Assembly: GCF_003258365.1 (NCBI RefSeq)
Contig: NZ_QHKM01000001.1
Location: 1,851,880-1,915,879, forward strand
Source: Hymenobacter edaphi
GTDB lineage: Bacteria > Bacteroidota > Bacteroidia > Cytophagales > Hymenobacteraceae
Direction of reading: 5' to 3'
DNA length: 64,000 nucleotides
Shown: piece after piece, positions 15,535 to 22,484 of the stretch
How positions within the stretch are numbered: position 1 is the stretch's first letter
Layout of the letters: every line of letters starts with the position of its first letter
Program-made: the position numbers and the translations under genes
The notes under the pieces: generated by a model
Seen by the model: the letters and a program-made list of their open reading frames with translations, nothing else
Told to the model about the DNA's origin: nothing
Database searches by the model: none

Positions 15535-18500
15535 TCAGCCTTTGTCCACCCACAGGATGGCGGGGGCGGCTTGGGGGTTTTTGAGGTCGAGCACCTGCCC
15601 GCCCTTCACTTTCTGGGCCTTGCCGAGCAGCTGCCCGTTGCGGGCATCCAGCCATTGCACGCGGAAGGCGCCGGATTCCTTGCTCAGGTCGAGCTGGGTG
15701 GCGGCCGTCGGCTCGCAGTAGCGGATGTAGCCCTGGCCGGGCGCTACCAGCTGCCACTGCCTGGCCACGGCGGCCTGCTGCTCGGCGGGCTTCATGCGGG
15801 CCACGGCGGTAAGGAACTCCTGGCTGGGCACCGCCGGCACGTCGGGCAGGGAGCCGCCGGCCAGTAGCACGGCCCAGCCATGCTTGTCGGCCCCGTCGCC
15901 GGAGTAGAGCACGGCTTTGTCGGGAAACTGCTGGCGGTACTCGCGCACGGCCCGGTACACCTGCTCGAACGAGGTGGCTTTGGGCTTCAGCAGGCGGGCG
16001 TGCTGGCGCGGGGCCAGGTTCTGGCCGCCCAGTGGGGCGTAGGCCGAGCCGTCGGCCTGGTAGTGCCAGTAGCGAATGTCGATGATGTCCACGACGGCGG
16101 CGCGGGCGGGGTCGGCCAGGATAGCGTCCTGCACGTCCTTGGTAGTGCTCAGGCCAACCAAGGCTTTTTTACCGGTTTCCTGCTCCCACTCCTTGATGGT
16201 ATCGAGCCAGAACTGCACGAAGGGCAGCGGGCCGGTAAACTCCTCCCCGATCAGCTGGATGACGCCGCTCTGCTCGGTGAAGTTATTGAGGCACTGGCGG
16301 ATGTAGGCGCGGTGCAGGGCGCGACGCACCGGGTGCGTCACGTCGTAGAACTGCTCGGCCATGAAGATGCGCTTGTCGCCGGCGTAGTTGGGCGGCTCCG
16401 GAAAGCCCGTCTCGTTCACGTTGTTGGCCGGGCGCCAGGGAAAGTCGGCGTAGTGCGCGCCGGCCTCGATGATGTTGTGCTGGAAGTAGTTCTGGTGCAC
16501 CAGCACCAGGCCCTTCTGGTCGGCCAGCTGGGCAAACTCGCGCAGGCGGCCCCAGTACCAGGGATTGTACCGGGTCAGGTCGTACTTGCTCAGCCCGTCG
16601 TAGCCGGCGCCCTGCCCGCTGCGGGCGAAGGGCAGCTCGTAGAAGGGCGGCCACACGTCGCCATCCATGCGCCGGATTCGCTCGTGGTCGTCGCGGCGCC
16701 GCTCGTACCACAGGGCGTAGTTCTGCTCCATCCCGACCTGGTGGCGGCTCTGCATCGAGTCCGTCAGGGCCCTGAGGTCGTCGGTGAGGCCCCGGCCGGT
16801 GCGACCGGGCACGTAGCGGGTAATGGCGGGCTTGGCCTGGGCCAGGCCGTAGGGCCGCGACGAGCCGCTCCACCACGGCACCGAGCCCCGGCTGCCGGTC
16901 TGCACCACGCTGCCGCGCACCAGCACGCCGTTCTGCACCCGCAGTGGCGCCTGCGTCGGCACGACGGCTGCGGGCTTGATTTTCAGCTGGTCAAAGCTCT
17001 TCGCGCCATTAGTCGCAACCGAAATCGGCTGACGCTGCGGGGCCTGCCGAATCCAGTCGATAAGCTGCGGGGCGGGCTGCTTGGCTTCGGCGGTGAGCTG
17101 CTGGGCTACGGCCACCGAGGGGCTGCTGGAGGCTTCCGTCGGCAACGCCATGATCTGCGGCTGCACGGCCGTTTTGCCGCCGAGACGCTCCGAAAGCTGG
17201 GCGTAGTAGAGGCTGCGCGGGTTGATGGCGTTGTTGGACTCGCCCCAGTACCCGTCGCCCTGAAACTGGGCCCAGGTGCCGAACGCCCAGTTCTGGGCGG
17301 TGGGCGGCTTGGGGAGGTCGATGCGGGCGGCGGTGCTCTGGTAGACCACGCTGTTGGCGGCCGTCCAGCCCGCGCCCTGCCCGTCCTGCCCGCGGTTGGC
17401 AAAGCTCAGCGCGTGGCCGTCGATATTCACGATGTCGAACAGCAGGCCCGAGGCCCAGCTGTCCACGGCCCCGCTGAAGCCCAGCGACTCCCGGCTCTGG
17501 CACTGCACGAAGGCATTCGGCCCGGCGGCGCAGAAGCCGGCGGCGAAGTCGTGGTAGCCCTGCTCGGAGTACAGGCGCTGAAACAGGGTCTGCTGCCCGG
17601 CGGTGAAAAAGGCGTTGCGCCGCTGCCCGCCGATTTCCGACACCGGCGCGAGGCTCAGGCAGTCCTCCACCGTCACCCGTTTCGCCGATTCGAAAGCGGC
17701 CACCGCCGAGCCGGCAAAGTGCTCGAACGCCACCTGCCGTACCCAGCCGTCGGCCACGTTTTCCAGCGTCACGCCCATCCAGCGGTGCGCTTCGTCCTTG
17801 GGGTTTTTCTCGTCGAAGGTGGAGCGGCAGCGCAGGTTTTCTACGCCCACCTGGCTGATGCGGCCCGCCCAGCGGTAAGGCTGCACGGTACCGCCGCCGT
17901 ACTGCGCCTCCAGCGCGGTGGTCAGCGGGGCATCCAGCGTCACCACGTCGCCCTGCACGCTCACCACCTGCCGGTCCCAGGTCAGGTCGCGCTGCCCCGG
18001 CTTCCAGCCCAGGGCCGAAATGCCGCCGCCGAAGGCTTCGGTGCCCAGGGCCTGAATCCACTCCTTCGTAGAAGGCCGGCGCACCAGCACCATATCCCCC
18101 GCTTTCAGCGTGTGCCCGGCCAGTTTCAGCTGATTGGCATTAACGGGCACGTAGGCATCGGTCACGGCCACGGCCTTATCCAGCTGCCGGTCGTCGCGGC
18201 CGATGAGGCGGATGAGCGTCTGCCGGTCCAGGCCGCTGCCGAGCAGCACCGTTCCGTCCTCGCCCATGCCGCTGCCGCGCAGCACCACGCCCGAAGCCCG
18301 GATCAGCAGGCCGCCGGCTACGTCGTAGGTGCCTTTTTCGAGCAGCACGGCGCCGCGCAGGCCGGTGGCTTTATCGGCGGGCAGAGCGGCCACGTAGTCC
18401 AGGGCCGCCTGAATGCGGGCGGTGGCGTCGCCTTGCTTCAGCGGCACCACCACGCGCACGGGCGCCAGCGGAATGGCTTTTTCGCTGGCCGCGTAGCCGC

Positions 18501-18717
18501 AGTAGGAAAAGTCCGGCACACGGTTGCCCTGCGCGTCGGCCACGTACACCAGCCGGTGGTCCTTGTCTTCCGCCAGCGGCGGCAGGGGCCGCTCCACCTT
18601 GGGCTTCTGGGCGTAAACGGCCACCGGCCAGGGCGCGGCGCTCAGGGCCAGGCCCAGGGCCAGACCGAGCAGGCGCGGGTGAAAGCGGAAAACCAGAGTG
18701 GTGGCGGGCGGGGTCAA
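15535..18717 (-). CDS. Two-domain secreted protein: pectin-lyase-like beta-helix plus glycosidase-like barrel
   Basis: This 1060-residue protein has a signal peptide (ends VYAQ, about 36). Residues about 80-510 read as a right-handed beta-helix (VVVPLKQGDATARIQAALDY, GTYDVAGGLLIRASGVVLRG, VENLRCRSTFDE), as in PL/GH28 enzymes. Residues about 640-960 look like a (beta/alpha)8 barrel with a candidate catalytic Glu pair in IQLIGEEFTGP, followed by a small beta-sandwich with a TATQLDLSKESGAFRVQWLD segment. I cannot name the family with confidence. It is common sense to expect activity on a branched pectin fragment, since it stands between pectate lyase and apiosidase genes. Confidence 0.6.
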   Translation of the reverse strand: MTPPATTLVFRFHPRLLGLALGLALSAAPWPVAVYAQKPKVERPLPPLAEDKDHRLVYVADAQGNRVPDFSYCGYAASEKAIPLAPVRVVVPLKQGDATARIQAALDYVAALPADKATGLRGAVLLEKGTYDVAGGLLIRASGVVLRGSGMGEDGTVLLGSGLDRQTLIRLIGRDDRQLDKAVAVTDAYVPVNANQLKLAGHTLKAGDMVLVRRPSTKEWIQALGTEAFGGGISALGWKPGQRDLTWDRQVVSVQGDVVTLDAPLTTALEAQYGGGTVQPYRWAGRISQVGVENLRCRSTFDEKNPKDEAHRWMGVTLENVADGWVRQVAFEHFAGSAVAAFESAKRVTVEDCLSLAPVSEIGGQRRNAFFTAGQQTLFQRLYSEQGYHDFAAGFCAAGPNAFVQCQSRESLGFSGAVDSWASGLLFDIVNIDGHALSFANRGQDGQGAGWTAANSVVYQSTAARIDLPKPPTAQNWAFGTWAQFQGDGYWGESNNAINPRSLYYAQLSERLGGKTAVQPQIMALPTEASSSPSVAVAQQLTAEAKQPAPQLIDWIRQAPQRQPISVATNGAKSFDQLKIKPAAVVPTQAPLRVQNGVLVRGSVVQTGSRGSVPWWSGSSRPYGLAQAKPAITRYVPGRTGRGLTDDLRALTDSMQSRHQVGMEQNYALWYERRRDDHERIRRMDGDVWPPFYELPFARSGQGAGYDGLSKYDLTRYNPWYWGRLREFAQLADQKGLVLVHQNYFQHNIIEAGAHYADFPWRPANNVNETGFPEPPNYAGDKRIFMAEQFYDVTHPVRRALHRAYIRQCLNNFTEQSGVIQLIGEEFTGPLPFVQFWLDTIKEWEQETGKKALVGLSTTKDVQDAILADPARAAVVDIIDIRYWHYQADGSAYAPLGGQNLAPRQHARLLKPKATSFEQVYRAVREYRQQFPDKAVLYSGDGADKHGWAVLLAGGSLPDVPAVPSQEFLTAVARMKPAEQQAAVARQWQLVAPGQGYIRYCEPTAATQLDLSKESGAFRVQWLDARNGQLLGKAQKVKGGQVLDLKNPQAAPAILWVDKG

Positions 18718-18845
18718 GAGCGGGGTGTTTTACTTCGGTAGGGTATTCGGTGTCGTCCGCGGGCGGGGCGGAGCGGTACTCGGCGCCGGCGCGGCACCGC
18801 GCCGGCGGGTATCAGCAACGACACGGAACGGCATTGCCGCGTTCC

Positions 18846-18880
18846 GCGCGCAGCGCCGACTACCCGTCGGCGCTGCGCGC
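18846..18880. terminator. Perfect 15-bp hairpin after the pectate lyase gene
   Basis: Arms gcgcgcagcgccgac and gtcggcgctgcgcgc are exact inversions around a 5-nt loop. They lie 12 bp past the pectate lyase stop (minus strand). A second GC palindrome (ggcgcggcaccgcgcc) is found at about 18790. There is no T-run, so attenuation or mRNA 3'-end protection is as likely as termination. Confidence 0.5.
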
Positions 18881-18891
18881 AAACGACCGGC

Positions 18892-20556
18892 TTACGACTT
18901 GCGGACGCCGGGCGCGGCGGGCTTTACTTTCTGCGGGTCCACCACGCTGTTGAGGTACTCCTCGATGTTGGTGTAGCCGTCCTTGTCGCGGTCCTTGGCG
19001 GCGTCGGTGGCGTCTTTGGGGTTCAGGCCGTGCTTTTTCTCCCAGTCGTCGGGCATGCCGTCCTTGTCGGCGTCCTTATAAGGCGTGCCCTTGTAGTCGG
19101 GGTAGCCGCCCACCTGCTGCGGGTCGGTGATGATGCCCTGCTTGTAGGAGTCCTCGGGCAGGCGGCGCTTGATGTAGGGGCTCTTGACGTAGGGCTTGGC
19201 GTCCTTGGCGTACACGATTTTGCCGGTGCGCACCTCTTCCACCACCCGGGCGTCGACGGCGTCGCGCTTGGGCAGGGTGGCGCCCACGTTGGCCAGCACG
19301 TACTGGTAGGCGTCCGGGGCCGACAGCACGGTGCCCACGTTGGGCATGGCGAAGGGCTTGTCGGTGCGGATGCCGGCCAGGATTTTCTCCGGCTCGGGCA
19401 CGTCCTCCAGCTGCACGCCGCCGGCCCAGTTGTCCTTGGTAATCTTGTCGTTGCCCTCGATGACGTTGCCGGCCACGTAGGCCTTGCCGAACACCTGGCC
19501 CAGCTGCTTGTCCCGGCTGGCCTCGGCCTTGAGAATGCGGAAGCTGATGGGCTTATCGAGCGGGGTGATGGGGCCGGGCTTGTAGTAGTTGTTCACGAAG
19601 TTGTACTCCGAGCGGTTGTCGCCGCCGTCGGCCGAGCGGTTCCACCAGTTGAACACCACGTTGTTGGCGAAGTTGAAGTCGCCGTACATGCCCACCGAGG
19701 GGTTGCGGCTGATGTTGTTGGCCCACAGGTTGCGCACGAAGGCGCTGTTCAGCCCCCCGATGGTGCTGCCGAAAGCGTGGTTGTAGGCGTCGAGCCCCTC
19801 CGAGAAGATGCTGTTCTGGATGGTCACGTTCACCGTCGGCAGCTTGTCGGCCTTGCCCGTTTCGGGGTTGTGGTACACGTGGCGGTACATCGACATGTTC
19901 TCGTCGAGCCCCCACGAAGCCGACACGTGGTCGATGATGATGTTGCCCACGCCGTTGCCGCCCAGCCCGTCGTCGCGGCGGCCTACTTCGGTGGCCCCGC
20001 GGCGGAAGCGCATGTAGCGGATAACCACGTCGTGGGTGTCAATCCACAAGGACTCGCCGGCCACGCACACCCCGTCGCCGGGGGCCGTCTGCCCCGCAAT
20101 GGTGATGTAGGGCGCCCGGATGCTGATGGGGCTTTTGAGCTTGATGATACCGGCCACGTTGAACACCACGGTGCGGGCGCCGCCCTGCTCACAAGCCTCG
20201 CGCAGCGTGCCCGGGCCGCTGTCTTCCAGGCTGGTCACCACGAACACCTTGCCCCCGCGGCCGCCGAAGGAGTACGCCCCGCCGCCCTCGGCGCCCGGAA
20301 ACGCCACCACTTTGGCCTGCGGCAGATCCGAAGGCTTGGCCGCCCAGGGCACGTAGGGCTTGCCCTGCTTGGCTTCCTGCTCGATGATGGGCAGGGCCTT
20401 GGCCCAGGCCTCGTCGGAACGCTTCTGCGCGTCGGCCAGCAGCGCGTCGGCCTTGGCCTGCACGTCGGGCGGGATGGTGGGGTACTGGGCCAGCGCGGGC
20501 TGGGCCGCGCAAGCCGCCGCAGCGGTGACGGAGAGGAAAAGCAGGCGGTTTTTCAT
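18892..20556 (-). CDS. PL1-family pectate lyase with C-terminal calcium-binding repeat
   Basis: This 554-residue protein has a signal peptide (1-23). The catalytic part (about 80-400) is a parallel beta-helix with PL1 hallmarks: FPGAEGGGAYSFGGRGG, ITIAGQTAPGDG, and IIIDHVSASWGLDENMSMY, where the conserved DHxSxSW Asp/His region lies at the calcium site. Residues 495-500 (DADKDG) and 522-527 (DRDKDG) form paired Ca-binding DxDxDG loops of the thrombospondin-3/dockerin-like type before EEYLN. It cleaves the homogalacturonan backbone by beta-elimination. It follows SusD after a strong hairpin, the usual position for a surface or periplasmic enzyme of the locus. Confidence 0.93.
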   Translation of the reverse strand: MKNRLLFLSVTAAAACAAQPALAQYPTIPPDVQAKADALLADAQKRSDEAWAKALPIIEQEAKQGKPYVPWAAKPSDLPQAKVVAFPGAEGGGAYSFGGRGGKVFVVTSLEDSGPGTLREACEQGGARTVVFNVAGIIKLKSPISIRAPYITIAGQTAPGDGVCVAGESLWIDTHDVVIRYMRFRRGATEVGRRDDGLGGNGVGNIIIDHVSASWGLDENMSMYRHVYHNPETGKADKLPTVNVTIQNSIFSEGLDAYNHAFGSTIGGLNSAFVRNLWANNISRNPSVGMYGDFNFANNVVFNWWNRSADGGDNRSEYNFVNNYYKPGPITPLDKPISFRILKAEASRDKQLGQVFGKAYVAGNVIEGNDKITKDNWAGGVQLEDVPEPEKILAGIRTDKPFAMPNVGTVLSAPDAYQYVLANVGATLPKRDAVDARVVEEVRTGKIVYAKDAKPYVKSPYIKRRLPEDSYKQGIITDPQQVGGYPDYKGTPYKDADKDGMPDDWEKKHGLNPKDATDAAKDRDKDGYTNIEEYLNSVVDPQKVKPAAPGVRKS

Positions 20557-20613
20557 GGGAAGGCGGAAGTGGTGGGCGGCAGATTTAGCGGCTTAGGTTG
20601 TCAGAGGCAAGGC

Positions 20614-20720
20614 TGTCATGTCGAGCAACGCGAGACATCTGGGTCAGCGTTTTGCTTGGTCACCGCAGGCGTTGCTGAGCAGGTCGTTTACCCAGATGTC
20701 TCGCGTTGCTCGACATGACA
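20614..20720. repeat. Perfect 31-bp inverted repeat between SusD and pectate lyase genes
   Basis: Arms 20614-20644 and 20690-20720 are exact reverse complements (tgtcatgtcgagcaacgcga..). The loop is 45 nt. Located 9 bp after the SusD stop, it would form a very stable hairpin in the operon mRNA, suited to lowering downstream expression or protecting the upstream SusCD message. Confidence 0.92.
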
Positions 20721-20729
20721 ACCGCGGGC

Positions 20730-22469
20730 TTAATACCCCGGGTTCTGCGGAAAGTCCGCCTTGTTGGTCACCGCGTCGATGTCGCTCTGCGGGATGGGGC
20801 GCAGGGCGTGGAAGGGCTGAATGCTCGGGGCCGCGTCGGGGTTGTAGAGGCGCACGCGGTCCATCAGCTTGCCGGTGCGCTTCAGGTCCAGCCAGCGCAC
20901 CTGTTCGCCGGCCAGCTCCCGGGCCCGCTCGTCGAGCACGAAGTCCAGGGTCATCTGGGCGGGCGTGACCTGCATGGCGGCCGAGCGGCCGGGCAGGGCG
21001 GCGCGGGTGCGCACCAGGTTCACGTAGTAGGCGGCCGAGTCGGTGCGGCCGAGGCGGACCTGGGCTTCGGCGCCGAGCAGGATGACGTCGCCCAGGCGGA
21101 GCATGTTCGCGTCGCGGGCGCTTTCCGTGACGGTGGCCGTGGCGCGGGTCGGGTCGTCGAACTTGCGCAGCGAGGGGTAGTAGCGCCGTTCCCCCCGCAG
21201 CGAGCCGTTGGGGTTGTACAGGTCGTCGATGTCGTACACCTTGTAGCGGTAGCGGCGGGTGTAGAGCTGGTCGAACGTCGGAATGCTGCGCTTGGTAGTC
21301 AGCACGGCCGTGTCGCCGACGGCAAACTTGGGCTGGTTCAGCAGGGGCGCCAGGGCCGGGTTCTGGGCCACTTCGGCGGCCGACCAGCGCGGAATGTTGG
21401 TGGCACTATTGGCAATCCAGGCCTGCTTGAACGAGCCGAGGTAGCGCGCGTCGTTTTGCTCGTTGTAGAGGTCGAGCAGAAAGCGCGTGGGCATGTAGCG
21501 CACGCCCGGCAGGCCGTTGGCCACGTCGCGCACCATACCGGGCTGGTCGTCGTACTTCATCAAAAACCACTGGTGGCCGGTGTGGCTGCCCGCGTTGAAG
21601 GTCAGGTTGGTCGAGTAGTTCACCGCCCAGAGCACCTCCGAGTTGCGCTGGTTGGTGAAGTCCCACAGGCTGGCGTAGCTGGTTACCAGCCGGATGCCCT
21701 GCCCGGTGTAGGCCGTCGTCACCTTGCGGGCGTAGGTAGCGGCCTTCTGGTACTGGCCATTCGACAGATACGCCTTGGCGGCAAAGGCCTCGGCGGCGGG
21801 CCGGGTGATGCGGCCGTAGTCGTTGGCGGTGGCCGGGGCCGGGTACAGCGCCAGCGTCACGGGCAGGTTGCGCACGGCAAACTCCAGGTCGGCGAAAATC
21901 TGGGCGTACACCTCGTTCACCGAGGCGCGGGTAGCGGTGTTGACCACGCCCTCGGTGGGCTCCAGGCGCAGCGGCACCGGCCCGAAGCTCTCCACCAGGT
22001 GGTAGTAGTACCAGGCGCGCAGGAAGCGCAGCTCCGCTTCGGCCGCCGGGCGGCGGGCGGTGCTCAGCCCGGCCCGGTCGATGTACTTCAGCGCCTGGTT
22101 GACGAGGTTGATGCCCTGGTAGCAGGGCGTCCAGAGGTTGTTTTTCACCCACACGTTGTCGGTGGTCAGGCCCTGGTAGTTCATCAGCGCGGGCTGCGGG
22201 CGGGTGTTGCTGGCGGCCGTCACGTCGTTGGAGGCGCCGGCGGTCCAGAGGTCGGTGCCCATTTCCAGCAGGGCGTAGCCCGATTCCTTGCCGTAGATGT
22301 TGCGGTTGTAGGTGTAGGCGCCGTTGACGGCCGTTTCGAAGCCCTCCGGGGTGGTGAAGACGGCTTCGGCGGTGGCGCCGCTGGGGTTGTATTCGTCGAG
22401 CTGGTCTTTGCAGGCGGTGGCGGCCAGCGCGAGCAGTGCGAAAGTCAGGGGTCGGATGATCTTATGCAT
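20730..22469 (-). CDS. susD-like: SusD/RagB-family nutrient-binding lipoprotein
   Basis: This 579-residue outer-membrane surface lipoprotein has lipobox LAATAC (Cys20). SusD features are present: N-terminal segment CKDQLDEYNPSG, helix-rich TPR-like body with RAWYYYHLVESFGPVPLR (the typical RA-Y-L-FG-VPL motif), PAAEAFAAKAYLSNG, and a C-terminal part ending LRPIPQSDIDAV..FPQNPGY, all standard for the family. It caps the SusC barrel and binds the pectin oligosaccharide. It begins 15 bp after the SusC stop, so the two are co-translated. Confidence 0.97.
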   Translation of the reverse strand: MHKIIRPLTFALLALAATACKDQLDEYNPSGATAEAVFTTPEGFETAVNGAYTYNRNIYGKESGYALLEMGTDLWTAGASNDVTAASNTRPQPALMNYQGLTTDNVWVKNNLWTPCYQGINLVNQALKYIDRAGLSTARRPAAEAELRFLRAWYYYHLVESFGPVPLRLEPTEGVVNTATRASVNEVYAQIFADLEFAVRNLPVTLALYPAPATANDYGRITRPAAEAFAAKAYLSNGQYQKAATYARKVTTAYTGQGIRLVTSYASLWDFTNQRNSEVLWAVNYSTNLTFNAGSHTGHQWFLMKYDDQPGMVRDVANGLPGVRYMPTRFLLDLYNEQNDARYLGSFKQAWIANSATNIPRWSAAEVAQNPALAPLLNQPKFAVGDTAVLTTKRSIPTFDQLYTRRYRYKVYDIDDLYNPNGSLRGERRYYPSLRKFDDPTRATATVTESARDANMLRLGDVILLGAEAQVRLGRTDSAAYYVNLVRTRAALPGRSAAMQVTPAQMTLDFVLDERARELAGEQVRWLDLKRTGKLMDRVRLYNPDAAPSIQPFHALRPIPQSDIDAVTNKADFPQNPGY

Positions 22470-22484
22470 GACGGTCTGGTCGAG

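Noticed and set aside
15880..18741. A 953-codon plus-strand frame opposite the beta-helix/barrel gene
   Set aside because: Typical antisense composition of GC-rich genes; no start signal or family features.
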